This document shows positions 1 to 10,119 of a stretch of 23,469 bases of DNA, piece by piece. The notes below the pieces were generated by a model that was not told the DNA's origin, searched no databases, and was given only the letters and a program-made list of their open reading frames with translations. Origin of the DNA: Coptodactyla brooksi (taxonomy: Eukaryota > Arthropoda > Insecta > Coleoptera > Scarabaeidae); the NCBI GenBank assembly GCA_033557675.1, contig JAWQRM010000377.1, positions 1-23,469 of the forward strand, given 5' to 3'. The position numbers and the translations under genes are program-made. Numbering within the stretch: position 1 is the stretch's first letter; every line of letters begins with the position of its first letter.

Positions 1-1494
1 CAATAATACATTACATGGTCCTTACACAAATATTTATTATACTTACAACACGTTATACGTGTTTTATTGCCACATTCTGATGGACAGATATTACATCGTG
101 CTCTTTTATTTTTAGTGATGGCACCAGATGTAAATCACACTGCGACTTCGCCACGTTGATATTGGATTTTTTGTATCACGTCAGTAGCTTTCTAAGTACG
201 AGGTTTATGCTCTCTTGACATTATAGAGGAAGTTACCATCAGTTTGCCCAATTCTTCTAAAAATGGTCTTTTCTGTACAGAATGTTGTTATTCCAATCGG
301 GATTTAATTCTCTCCATAACATAAATACATTATAAGCACTATCATCAAGTATATTGTAGAACAAAATAATAGGCTATGCATTGTTTTGTCTGTTGCAAGT
401 ATATATTGCAAGACTTTAAACTAACGTATCAACTCCCCCTTTGGTAGAGTTATAATCTAGTATCATTTGTGGCTTCTTGTCATCCCTGCTGATCGCTTTC
501 TTATCACAGTGCATTGTACTCATGAGAAATAAATAAATAAAAAGTAGAACTATGTACTTTTTTACCTATTGTAATCGCGGGAAGTTCGGGTTTATTTTTT
601 CTAACCATTCCTGACATTGTTTCTACTTGAGGAGCATTTCACCTAATTGTTTGGGCGTGAAAAAATGATCACATGTAACATTTTCCCCCGAGTTCATGTA
701 TTAGGTCTACAACTACTCGCATTCCTAGATTTTTTTCTGGTGCTTCACCTGGACATTTTCCCATATAAACTTGAGCTTTCATGACGTAGGAACTACCACT
801 GTCACAAAGAGTCCAAATTTTGATGCCATATTTTGCTGGCTTGCTGGGAGTGTACTATTTGAAAGGACAGCGTCTTCTGAAGCCAACAAGTTGTCCCAAA
901 ACTCTCTTATAGGGGCTAATTTGTCACTTGCTCTTCTTTGTTGACGATCGATCTTATGGTTAAAATGTAAGACGCGTGATGTCCGATAAAAACTTTCAAC
1001 ATCGTTGCACGAAAAATAGGTCTACCGGTTTCTGCATCTCACAAACTTGCTATGTGCTTGTATTGTAATATTATTTAGATCTTCTCAATCGCATCCGTAT
1101 ACTATCTGACTTTTAATTTTGCTAATTTTCAACACAATATTTTCAAGTGTAGGGTTCACGATAACTTGAAGAGCAGGTATAATATCCTTCACTCCGAATG
1201 TGGCATACTTGGTTGGACCAGGAGTACTTTTTATTATATTTTGACTAGATGCTCAACTTTGGGCAAAGGTTCTAACATCCAAGATATAATTTTGTATTTT
1301 GGCTGTACTAACTGCACAGGAACCACAGTGTTTGTTTGTAGTGCGTCATTGTCTGAAGAATCATAGTCTGGTTCGGATTTTTCATAGTCGGTATCATCGC
1401 TCGTATAATTTTGAACTTCAGAAGTATCTTCATCGTCGGATGCATTTGCATCTATCTCTGCTATTTCCTCGTCAGATGGAACTCGTCTCGCCAT
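1..1494 (-). pseudogene. Decayed piggyBac-family transposase, C-terminus at left edge
   Basis: Read on the minus strand, this stretch gives successive pieces of a piggyBac transposase in the right order. An acidic N-terminus opens at ATG 1494 (MARRVPSDEEIAEID...). Then comes a piece reading RRASDKLAPIREFWDNL (about 905-965). Next is SKPAKYGIKIWTLCDSGSSY (about 785-850), which carries the CDSG Asp of the DDD catalytic domain. At about 425-465 is DYNSTKGGVDTL, the conserved block holding a later catalytic Asp. The terminal Cys-rich zinc-binding domain (CNICPSEC...CCKYNKYLC) runs into the window edge. Frameshifts and stops separate the pieces. The segment between FWDNL and SKPAKYG, where family members carry the first catalytic Asp, is missing. 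It is a dead copy. The family call is firm; the exact limits and the terminal repeats are not. Confidence 0.9.
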
Positions 1495-2247
1495 TATTTA
1501 TGATGATGCTTATTCAACACTGTACATAAAGAAACTGAAGTGCGCGTTTCCTATTTATATGATATGTTACTATGCACGCACAGACATGCTCAGATATGTA
1601 TAATTTATCTGCGTTAAGACTTTGACCCCTCTGATATTCCTGGAACTTCTAGTAATCTTATATTTAGTTCACAAATCTCCAGGGAGGCTCACTTTATGAA
1701 GCAAAGCAAATTATATGACCTATGTGTGACTTGGATTTGTCAAAAGAACTGACCGAATGTATTGGGTCTAGGCTTTAGGAATAGAATCTGTTGACTAAGG
1801 AAACCAGTATTACAATCTTTAGAAAACGAAATTGCACACCTTCAAATTGTTACAAAGTGGAAAACTTTATGTGTGTACTGACATTGACGGTTTAATGAAC
1901 GGACTTTATTGACGCATCTAATTAGAGCCTGAAAGTAGTCTTGCTACATAATGGAAATGAAAAGTACCTCTATACCAGTACCTCATTCACTGTCAATGAA
2001 ATAAATTTATAATAACTTAGCTACTATATACAGATGATTTGCAGACTTAAAGATAATTATTATATTACTAGACCTTGCAGGTGAGGAATTTACACCTGCA
2101 AGTAAGTAGTTAAGCATTGTTGCTTTCTGTGTTTGTGGGACAGTCGGGCAATAAAAAACATTTCGTAAACAAATAACGGCTATAGATAACTTCCTATGAG
2201 CCGGGTAGTAGTTACGACAAGTATGTTGCCTTTGCTGATACAAAAAA
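1495..2247. other. No gene recognised; 5' flank of the piggyBac copy
   Basis: No coding sequence or RNA gene is recognisable here. A TTAA at about 1614-1617 is a possible outer edge of the piggyBac copy, because that family inserts at TTAA, but the other end lies outside the window so no terminal repeat can be paired. The short open frame at 2007-2243 on the minus strand has no recognisable content. Confidence 0.4.
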
Positions 2248-2517
2248 TCTTCATCGTCATTATATTAAACTAGCACCAACAAAAACTTGGTGAAGGCCAT
2301 GAAGAAGGAGAGTGGTGGCTTTATGCACTTAAGCAAACTCTTTCTACGTTTAAGACACGCAAAACTTAAAGAAATTATTTTTATTGGACCAATAATAGGA
2401 AAACTCGTGAGTGATTCAACTTTTAAGGAGAAATTCTTTACATTGAATTTAAATAATATAAAGGATATTAGAACAATAGAATCGTTAAATTCCTTTGTTT
2501 ACGAAAACGTACTTTGA
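2248..2517 (+). pseudogene. Frameshifted fragment of an abundant insect repeat-associated protein family
   Basis: Two frames join near 2288. Upstream reads LHRHYIKLAPTKT and downstream reads VKAMKKESGGFMHLSKLF...AKLKEIIFIGPIIGKL. This matches a pattern I know from many uncharacterised insect proteins: HIKLGLMKNFVKAM, then GF.YL...FPR.S.AK.KEGIFVGPQIR. Its function is unknown to me, and copies are often multicopy and broken. Here the frameshift, the loss of the expected downstream part (the section with HLDFFPENLG and a conserved C-terminus) and the stop at 2515-2517 mark it as a relic of about 90 codons. It is probably part of a dispersed repeat rather than a host gene. Confidence 0.6.
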
Positions 2518-2735
2518 ATCGAGCCTTAGGGTTATTTGGTGCACATTTTAGGATATGATAAAATTGTGACATTAACATTATACTTAACTTTATTCTAGTA
2601 ATACACGGTCTTTTGACTACAGTTAACTAATTATTTTAATGAACTTCTTCATGTCAACGATTAAAAATAATTAAAGAAAAGATAAAATCGTTGAATATAA
2701 CAATATATATCTATTGTATAATCAGGGTATGTGCA

Positions 2736-3256
2736 TTTCGGGAATCCCTTCTTCAGCCCAACTACAAGCTACAACAGAAAAAATCTGTTACAAATTAAAA
2801 AACATGTTATTAAATAGAAACACAATCAAATCTAAAAATAAAGTAAGGACGGGGGCTTATCGTCAAAATATTACACAAACACAAATGTTAAACACTTAAA
2901 TAACATAATAAGAGGACACTGTGACAACGAAGATTAATGTAATACAAACTTATTAAATCTACAAATAAACTTTTCAGACATCAGTATTAAATGAAAAATT
3001 TTCTTTACAAACATTACAGGATTGGGGCAAGAGGTGGCGTTACAATATCAATAAAAGAATGAAATTAAAATTAAAAATCGAGAATAGAACTAAAGATATA
3101 CAAAGTAAATTAGTATTATTTAAATAGAGTAAGGAATAGGAGTGTGTTGTTGATATCTGTGAGTTCATTCATTAATTTATCAGGGGACAAGAAATTTTGT
3201 TTATAAATTTCAAAATTCTCCAAAATATCTATTCTAGTGGATTTAGGTAGACCAGA
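2736..3256 (-). repeat. Left arm of Penelope inverted repeat
   Basis: The reverse complement of this segment aligns with 4838-5374 over most of its length. Shared stretches include CTTGCCCC(A)GTCCTG-type text, the CCCCCGxCCTTACTTTATTTTTA block and the end of the coding region (SPDKLMNEL.DINNT.LFLTLFK then stop). Small insertions and deletions separate the arms. At the inner edge, 3254-3261 and 3271-3278 form an 8-bp hairpin (AGACCACT/AGTGGTCT). Confidence 0.85.
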
Positions 3257-3289
3257 CCACTTTTGGTTCTAGTGGTCTAGAACCAGAAG

Positions 3290-4980
3290 AGGTTATTCTA
3301 CTCAACAAAGGACATAAATTCTGTTTCCCAAAGAGAACTATCTTTCCACAACATATTGACATAGAAGTCGAATGTCAACTTCGCCACCATCATAAATATA
3401 GTCACATCAAAGAAGACACCTTCATCAAAGAACGAATTTTCATTATCACACTCAGCGAGAAAAACTCAGGTTTAGTATTAATTAGTAAACAGGATTACAT
3501 CCACAAAACTCATTTGTTTTTCTTAGAGAATCAAATATAATAAATAAATAAAGACCCACTTCCTAACTACAATAAGGTCTTTAGACAATCTAAAAACTGT
3601 ATGCCTACCCTTAATAAATTTAATATAAAACATCAAATCATAAACATAAATCCCACCATTCCAGTGTTATACAGTGTAATCAAGCGTCACAAATCCAGAC
3701 AAAAGTACAAGACCAATTGTAACAAAGTTTAACACTCTCGCACACAAACTCTCAAAAGCCCTACACAATATCATACAGAACAGATTTAAATGTAAACCCA
3801 CTTTTTCTATTAACAGTTCCATCACTCTGATAAGAGAATTACAATATATACCTATAGAAAACAATTATAAACTCATTTCTCTAGATATGAAAAAGCTCTA
3901 TAGTAACCTATTCATTTAACAGAAGAATTTCTCATAAAAAATAAAAGCATTCTAGAATTCGTTGACAGTACTGATATTAGTAACATTATTGCCCTCCTTA
4001 GAACTATTACAGCACAGAACTTTTTCATGTTCAATAATGAAACCTATAGTATGACCGATGGTTTACCGATGGGATCAAATCTTTCAGGCTAACTTGCCGA
4101 CATTTATGTAGATCATCTGGAGCAACAATTATTCAAAAACGAGAAACACAAACTCTTTACTGAACCCATAGTTTATTATCCACGTTATGTCGATAGTATC
4201 TTCGTTATTTATAAAGGATCAAATTTTTGTCCCTCCATAGCCTTATCAGTAGTTTAAGCAATCTTCAGTACACCGTCGAAAGGGAAAATAATAACTCCCT
4301 GAATTTCCTTGACCTTATCATTACAAGAAAACATAGAATTTAAACAACTTGAATTTAATATCTACCGAAAACCGACAGCTACAGACATTATCATACCAAA
4401 AAGCCCTACGCCGATAATAGAACAAAACAAGCAGCCTTCAATTTTCTTATTAAACCGTTTTCTCAATGTCCAACATTAAATAACATTATTAGATCCCCAC
4501 ATATTAAACAACTTGACAAGTTCTTTTGTATTTATTGTTATCACACACATTCCCTACATTAAAAACATACTGAACAATTATAGCATCATAACTACGTTTA
4601 AATCGAGCAAACTTATCAATAATATTACCAACAATAGATTACAACCATTTAACCCTCTTTCAAAAAGTGGTGTATACAAAATCACATGCAATGACTGCAA
4701 CATGTTGTACATAGGACAGTCCGGAAGCAACTTGACAACTAGATCTAAAACAACAGAAGAACAAAAATTACTCAATATTTCAACATCTACAAAATAATAA
4801 CCATTCCATTAGTATTGACATGATACAATTATATTACACCACGTACCTAAATCCCTAGAATGGATATTTTTGAAGATTTTGAAATTTCTTCTCCCACAAT
4901 TTCTTCTCCCCTGATAAATTAATGAATGAACTCAGAGATATCAACAACACACGCCTATTCCTTACTCTATTTAAATAATG
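3290..4980 (+). pseudogene. Penelope-like reverse transcriptase / GIY-YIG endonuclease, broken
   Basis: Ordered pieces of one polyprotein are readable across several frames. A pre-RT segment has SGLVLINKQDYIHKTH (about 3470-3515). Then IPVLYSVIKRHKSR (about 3658-3700), ISLDMKKLYSNL (RT motif A area, about 3877-3912) and MTDGLPMGSNLSG (about 4050-4090) follow. The RT catalytic box reads YVDS at 4186-4197, where active elements have YVDD, so a catalytic Asp is lost. Next come SLNFLDLIITRK and NIYRKPTATDIIIPK (about 4300-4400). The GIY-YIG domain follows, with GVYKITCNDCNMLYIGQSG at 4669-4725. The last codons end in LFLTLFK-stop near 4975. Several stops and frameshifts interrupt it. In active relatives the protein copies element RNA into DNA and nicks the target; this copy cannot. 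Confidence 0.88.
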
Positions 4981-5374
4981 CTAATTTACTTTGTGTATCT
5001 TCAGTTCTACTCTCGATTTTTAATTTTAATTTCATTCTTTTATTGATATTGTAACGCCACTTCTTGCCCCAGTCCTGTAATGTTTGTAAAGAATATTTTC
5101 CATTTAAGACTGGTTTCCGAAAAGTTTATTTTTAGATTTAACTTTGTACATTTTGTGCTTACATACCGGCTGTTATTGTTGTTTAATAAGTTTGTATTAC
5201 ATTAATCTTTGTTATCATAGTGTCCTCTTATTATGTTATTTAAATATTTAACATTTGTGTTTGTGTAATATTTTGACGGTAAGCCCCCGCCCTTACTTTA
5301 TTTTTATTTAATAACGACATGTTTTTTAATTTGTAAAAGATTTTTTCTGTTGTAACTTGTACTTGGACTGAAGA
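4838..5374 (+). repeat. Right arm of Penelope inverted repeat
   Basis: This holds the 3' end of the element: the last coding part, stop and 3' tail, ending with CTGAAGA at 5368-5374 in outward orientation. The bases after it no longer form the stem seen on the left, so the hammerhead-like motif is decayed on this side. It pairs with 2736-3256. Confidence 0.82.
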
Positions 5375-5395
5375 ACCTATAAATTTTGATATATT

Positions 5396-5864
5396 CTTTC
5401 TCAATAAATATTTTCTATTATTATTTTTATGACATTTCTTTTATTGTCATATCTCTGTTCAAGATCATGTCTGTTTTCAGTTTTCTGCTTTAGTTTGTTT
5501 TGATTGTTTGCTTTGAACGTTTCTAAATTCTATTCTTATACCTTTGTGTCTAAGTCCTCCAGCAAGTTTTCCATAACTTCTTTTATTTATTAGCGTCTAT
5601 ATTCAGACCTTCAACAATGATACCATTTAACACTTTTTTTATTCAGGAGTATTATTTTATTTAGGTGTGGGTATATAATATCTGAGTAAAACTATAACAG
5701 TTTGTTTTTTAAGTAATGCTGCTAGTTCCTTCTTTCAATTTTAATTTTCTTTTTTAAGTTGATATAACAGCTGAGTTCCTGAACTAAATAATCGGTAGAA
5801 TGAAATCAAATCGTTGCTATTAAAAAATCACCCTAAAGTGTTAATAACTGTGATTGTTTTGTAG
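5396..5864 (+). other. Presumed intron DNA upstream of transglutaminase exon
   Basis: AT-rich sequence with no coding content recognised. It ends in TGATTGTTTTGTAG at 5851-5864, a plausible polypyrimidine tract and AG splice acceptor. The preceding exon, which should carry the catalytic Cys, was not found between here and the left edge of the window. Confidence 0.6.
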
Positions 5865-6205
5865 TTTGCAGAGCTCTTGGTATTCCAGCACGAACAGTCA
5901 CCAATTTTAATTCGGCACACGATGGCGATGGTTCCATAACTATTGATTACATAATAGACAACGATGGTAAACCTACCTTAGAATCTGATTCCATATGGAA
6001 TTTCCACGTTTGGTCTGAGGTTTGGATGAAAAGACCGGACTTAGGAGAGGGCTACGATGGTTGGCAAGCATTGGATTCAACGCCGCAAGAAAGAAGCAAT
6101 GGGGTTTTCCGCTGTGGCCCAGCATCAGTTGCTGCTTGTATGAACGGAGACATCCATAAGCCATACGACGTTAGTTTTGTCTTTTCAGAAGTTAATGCTG
6201 ATGAG
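5865..6205 (+). CDS. Tg: Transglutaminase, internal exon with catalytic His and Asp
   Basis: This exon encodes the centre of the transglutaminase catalytic core, an enzyme that uses Ca2+ to crosslink protein glutamine to lysine; in arthropods it acts in hemolymph clotting and cuticle. It opens with a split Val codon and then CRALGIPARTVTNFNSAHD, a core signature. WNFHVWSEVWM carries the catalytic His (codon 6005-6007). DGWQALDSTPQE carries the catalytic Asp (codon 6074-6076), exactly 23 residues on, the same spacing as His335/Asp358 of human TGM2. It continues to FRCGPASV and VFSEVNADE. The acceptor is TTTTGTAG; the donor is GAG|GTGCGT, phase 0. The frame continues cleanly into the exon at 8712 (VNADE|VVWKLD), so the gene looks intact here. 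The gene symbol follows the fly orthologue by homology. The exons with the N-terminal barrel and catalytic Cys are missing from the window. Confidence 0.93.
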
Positions 6206-7261
6206 GTGCGTTTAAACATTTGCTTAGTAAAAACTGAAACATAAATTATCTTATATCTTATGCAATACGATATTTATGTAAAAAGGAATCAAAGATCTGT
6301 ATCAATAAGAATAAAACGGCATCTTTTAGACAGAAAATTACCTATAAGCAATATCAATATTAACATTCAAATGCGTTGTTTTTTTATTATTGAATGATTA
6401 CATATTGCGTAGTATTTCCTTCCAGACTTGAGAAGTATTTCGTAGTATTTTTTCATCAAAATCTCATTTGTTTTCAAACTTCCTTTTTTACTAGGTAATT
6501 ATTTTTCAAAGTGTTGTTGACTAACTTTTCTATACTTCCCACACTTTTTATTATTTCTTGACTATTTGCATTCCACTTCTTCCTTTCTTCACTTGTTACA
6601 ACCAACTATTCGAATGCATTGAATTGCACTATAGAAGTGTTTCCAAGTTTATAATGTCAGATTTTACTTTTTTGTTATTTATCATTGCTTCTGTTTTCTC
6701 ATTTAAGTTCTTTTGAAAATACTTAGCAGCTTTATTCATTTTTCATCATCTTACTTTATGTGCTTTCAATCAGAATGGGCTCCTGAAACTGGTGGCAATT
6801 ATTTTACTTTGCTCTAAAACCAAAGGTTCCAAACCCACGTCTATATTTCTTAATTCTATAATTTGCCTAATCATTTTTATTGGTTGATCTGTATGTGAAT
6901 ACTTAATCAATCAATTAAAGGTATACTTTAAATGTAAGATAGTTATTACAGTGGGTTTTCCCTAAATCGAATTATCAAACGTTCCAGTGAAAAGTTCGAG
7001 TTTGAGAATACTCGGATTACAGAAAAGGCTTAAAATGTTTCAATTACATGATTTCTTATTATGTACATATTATGTATTTAAAAGACGCATATACATATAA
7101 AAATTTATTAGAGTATTATTAGAGTACCTATTACAATTTATCGGTACATATATATGTATGTATATTTATCAAAACACAAACAAATGCCTGAGTTATAGGG
7201 AATCAAAATATCTATTCAGTTTATAAGGCAAATAATTTGTAAATAGTTATTGTCGAACTTT
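6206..7261 (+). other. Transglutaminase intron, first part; no gene seen
   Basis: AT-rich intron DNA without recognisable genes. CAGTGGGTTTTCCCTAAATC at 6949-6968 follows a TA and loosely resembles a pogo/Tigger terminal repeat, which would fit the Tigger relic downstream, but no matching inverted copy was found on the far side. About 7040-7200 is low-complexity TA/TATG-rich sequence. Confidence 0.5.
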
Positions 7262-8082
7262 CATTAACTGATTTAATTTATAGAAATTTTCAATTTTATT
7301 CAGCGACATGTACATTAAATCTGATGTCTTTTCTTCGTTGATAAAATACTTTTTTAAGATATTAAACTCTTCTACAACCTGCTGGTGAGATGGTTTTTCT
7401 ATAATCTGTTCATCACTTTCTTCTGCTGTTGCTGCGTCTGCTTTTAATTCTTTCGTTATGGTTGATGAAGCAATCAGCGATTCTCCAAGCTCCCCATTTG
7501 TTCTCTTAGCTGAGCAAAAGGAATTTCGTCTTCTTCTTCGAACTCGTTATCAAAACCAGCTTTTTAAAGCAGTTTTTAATTGCTTTTTGTTTCTCATCTG
7601 TATCCGATGTCATGGCAACCTCTGTGACAGTTGGGAAGTTACATATATGGTAGGTACAGTATTGTCCTTCTCTAATGTATGCATTTTTTAAGAATGCCCT
7701 GATCTAAGGGCTGTGGCTTAGAAGCCGCATTCCGTGGGAAAAATTGTAAATTGACAGATTGCAGTTTTTCTTGTATGGGAGGATAAGCAGGACAGCTATC
7801 TATAAACATTAACATTTTTCGACCCTCTCCTAAGAATTGTTAGTCTACTTTCATCAACCACTTAAAATATGCGAGATACAAAGTTTGTCCTATTTTGAAT
7901 TTGTGAATCCAATCAGTACTGGCTGTAAAATTTGTAGCGCTTAGTTGTAGACCATATTCTATATCTCTTTCTTGTAGAAGTGGCCCTGACACAAGAGAGT
8001 TTTTGTCTCTCGTCGGCACAAACCACTTAAGTACCCCACTGTATTTTTTTTTTGTTTTTAATGTCTCTACAGTCGTTATCAA
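7262..8082 (-). pseudogene. Internally deleted pogo/Tigger-type transposase
   Basis: Read on the minus strand, it begins with a CENP-B-like DNA-binding segment: LKWFVPTRDKNSLVSGPLLQ and TNFTASTDWIHKFK (7930-8040). The C-terminal end of a pogo-family DDE domain follows: GEGRKMLMFIDSCPAY and FFPRNAASKPQPLDQGILKK (about 7695-7835). This corresponds to the family pattern VDNCPAH...FLPPNTTS.LQPLDQG. An acidic tail with EEFNILKKYF...LMYMSLNKIENFY runs to about 7262. The two halves meet at about 7860-7930, so roughly the middle of the catalytic domain, including the first catalytic Asp region, is deleted. Stops and frameshifts follow. It lies antisense inside the transglutaminase intron. The start is uncertain because I recognise nothing N-terminal of the CENP-B part. 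Confidence 0.85.
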
Positions 8083-8241
8083 TGATGCTCATTGATGGAT
8101 CTTTCATTGATCTTCAAACTAATAGAAACTTTTTGAAAATTTGATATTTGTTTATTGCTGATCTGTTTTTTAAGACATCAAGATCAGGATATGGAGTGAA
8201 TTTATTTAGATGTACCCAGTTACAAGTAAATGATTCAAAAA

Positions 8242-8305
8242 TATCCGCACACTTATGCAACCCATGCTGTACGGAGGGTACATGGGTTGCATAAGTGTGC
8301 GGATA
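8242..8305. repeat. Perfect 25-bp hairpin in intron
   Basis: Bases 8242-8266 and 8281-8305 are exact reverse complements (25 of 25), separated by a 14-base loop. A further TAC/GTA pairing is possible within the loop (8270-8272 with 8278-8280). The stem is mixed-sequence rather than simple AT, while the surrounding DNA is AT-rich and decayed. Confidence 0.9.
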
Positions 8306-8711
8306 CATAGTGTAAGGCATACGCACTGTTTTTGGTTTTTTGTTGCATGTATAAATAAACTCAGTTAATAAGAGGCAGTATTACAAACTCGAATGGCTCA
8401 TTTAACTTTGAGGTTAAAAACTTTGATTACTTAAAAAAGCTAACTTTGATTACTTAAATTTAAATAAATTAAATTAAAATAATTTCTTTATTAGATATGC
8501 GGTTCAATTATCATCCCATCCCATTGGCGGATCAAGCACTTGTGGGGCCCCAAGCACAAACTAATTTTGTAGTCCCCTTATTCTTTATATTAAGTTTCAG
8601 TAATACTATTAAATCAGTTTTATTATTTAAAATTGATTTAATTGTCGTGTTCAGATTTCACTTCTTACAAAATAAAATTCCACTTTTAAATTTCCGTTTT
8701 ATCTATTTCAG
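8306..8711 (+). other. Transglutaminase intron, last part
   Basis: No gene recognised. A 16-17-base motif (AACTTTGATTACTTAAA) occurs twice in direct orientation at about 8419-8457. A GC-rich patch at about 8526-8560 contains the near-palindrome CTTGTGGGGCCCCAAG (8539-8554); it reads like a transposon relic, but I cannot name it. The stretch ends in ATCTATTTCAG, the splice acceptor for the terminal exon. Confidence 0.6.
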
Positions 8712-9587
8712 GTGGTTTGGAAGCTGGACCCCAAGGCCAACGTGTACCAACTCGTACAGAAGACGACAAATCGCATAGGACGATATATAAGCACCAAAAC
8801 GCCAGGAAAATTCGAAAGACTAGATTTGACAGATACTTACAAATTCCGAGAAGGTTCTCAGGAAGAAAGGGCAACTTTCCTCAAAGCGATGCGCCAGGTT
8901 GATCATCAGTTTGGAAAATCCTACGTCGCAAGCGAGTTCGAAGATGTGAACTTCAACTTTAAGTACTATGATGATATTACGGTCGGTCAAAATTTTGATG
9001 TCTCGCTTATAATGACCAATATGAACAAGTCAAATATGCATGACGTTATCACTACCTTGCGTTTGGATGTATTTTCTTACACCGGCAAGTACCTGGCTAC
9101 TGTTAAACAGACAAAAGACGTTGTACCGTTACGTAACAATTCCAAGGTAGAATTTAAAATGCCCATAACTTTCGAAAACTACAAGGATTACTTGACAGAT
9201 AATTGTTCCTTTGTGATCTCTTGTTTGACATCAGTGGCCGATACAAATTGGTGTTATTTTGATAGAGATAATGTTCATATTAAGAAACCAGATGTTGTGA
9301 TTGGCATTGGACGTGAACGCAAAGTTGGGCAGAAAGTGGAAGGATATGTAGCCATACAAAATCCTCTGCCTATACCATTGAAAAAAGGGTCATTTTTAAT
9401 TGAAGCGCCAGGCTTTAGGGAACAAATGAATATTAAATTGAAAAAGGATATCCCTCCTGGCCAACAAGTAACTGAAAAATTTATGTTTACTCCGCAAAGA
9501 CCAGGACTTCAAACTGTGGTGGCTAAGTTTGTTTCTAAACAACTGCAAGACGTTGAAGGATTTTTACAAGTTGTTGTTGATGTCTAA
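8712..9587 (+). CDS. Tg: Transglutaminase, terminal exon (end of core plus two C-terminal barrels)
   Basis: This exon begins after CTATTTCAG at 8711 and encodes 291 residues to TAA at 9585-9587. The first part (VVWKLDPKANVYQL...IGRYISTKTPG) finishes the catalytic core and corresponds to the VNADVVxW...GxxISTK region of animal transglutaminases. After about residue 50 comes the KFREGSQEERATFLKAM linker. Two immunoglobulin-like beta-barrel domains follow: roughly residues 75-180 (DVNFNFKYYDDITVGQNFDVSLIMTN..., ending near the CYFDRDNVHIKKPDV turn) and 190-291 (RERKVGQKVEGYVAIQNPLP..., ending LQVVVDV). No stop or frameshift interrupts it. Together with the exon at 5865 the window gives about 404 residues, a little over half of a usual arthropod transglutaminase. 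It is one long last exon. Confidence 0.94.
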   Translation: MVWKLDPKANVYQLVQKTTNRIGRYISTKTPGKFERLDLTDTYKFREGSQEERATFLKAMRQVDHQFGKSYVASEFEDVNFNFKYYDDITVGQNFDVSLIMTNMNKSNMHDVITTLRLDVFSYTGKYLATVKQTKDVVPLRNNSKVEFKMPITFENYKDYLTDNCSFVISCLTSVADTNWCYFDRDNVHIKKPDVVIGIGRERKVGQKVEGYVAIQNPLPIPLKKGSFLIEAPGFREQMNIKLKKDIPPGQQVTEKFMFTPQRPGLQTVVAKFVSKQLQDVEGFLQVVVDV

Positions 9588-9701
9588 GAAAAGGTAGCCC
9601 CCATATACCATTACTATACTATTATTGCAGCGCCATTTTATTGTGCCATAGTAATTAACTTTGTAATCTGCCATGTTTATTTGTATTATTAATTTTAGTG
9701 A

Positions 9702-9707
9702 AATAAA
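9702..9707 (+). terminator. Poly(A) signal of transglutaminase
   Basis: AATAAA about 115 bases past the stop codon. The 3' UTR would run from 9588 to roughly 9725. It is the first canonical hexamer after the stop. Confidence 0.7.
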
Positions 9708-9725
9708 TTTAATTTAATTACATAC

Positions 9726-10119
9726 AGTATTTGTCTCAAGATTTCGGCTGTGAAGAAGTCAAGATCAAGTTAATGCAGCCTAGAAAAATTATACTTAAAT
9801 AACACTGAATCAATAAATTATTTTTCGTTTCGTAATTAATGAAAAAAAAAAAATAAGTAATGTAACACCCTTGTTACGTTATTTGATATCTACTCTATAA
9901 ATAAAGTGTTAATTAGCTTAATAATATGGGTTATGGTGTTAACACAGGTTGTTTTTTTTATGGCGACAGACTAAAATTCGCTGCGCCAAATCCTGCTCTT
10001 TTTAATTTTAAAACTTGTTATTGATCACAAAAAGCTAAGTGTGATAAGACAATTGCCATTGCCATCAAGATTGTTGACCTGCGCCTTTAAAAGGGCATAG
10101 AAGAAATCCTAATTATTTC
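9726..10119. other. Intergenic, nothing recognised
   Basis: AT-rich DNA downstream of the transglutaminase. It contains a further AATAAA and a poly(A)-like run at 9841-9853. No coding or RNA gene seen. Confidence 0.5.

Larger units (their letters stand above)
2722..5395 (+). mobile_element. Penelope-like retroelement with inverted terminal copies (inactive)
   Basis: A dead Penelope-like element on the plus strand, with a reverse-transcriptase region followed by a GIY-YIG endonuclease region. It is enclosed by a roughly 0.5-kb inverted repeat. The left arm (about 2736-3256) is a reverse-complement copy of the 3' end of the element (about 4838-5374), including the last coding codons and the 3' tail. 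Penelope-like elements are known for such partial, sometimes inverted, LTR-like copies. Near each outer edge is an outward-facing CTGAAGA; on the left it is followed by a 3-bp hairpin and GAAA (2736-2756, minus strand), which resembles a hammerhead core. It lies upstream of, and on the same strand as, the first transglutaminase exon seen here, probably within an intron of that gene. Confidence 0.85.

Noticed and set aside
3667..3864. 65-codon minus-strand open frame in the Penelope element
   Set aside because: Antisense to the reverse-transcriptase region, which is clearly read on the plus strand.
6949..6990. Possible pogo/Tigger terminal inverted repeat
   Set aside because: No matching inverted partner found beyond the transposase relic; left only as a note in the intron entry.
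8114..8326. 70-codon minus-strand open frame upstream of the Tigger relic
   Set aside because: It runs through the 25-bp hairpin and shows no match to the expected N-terminal helix-turn-helix; probably chance.
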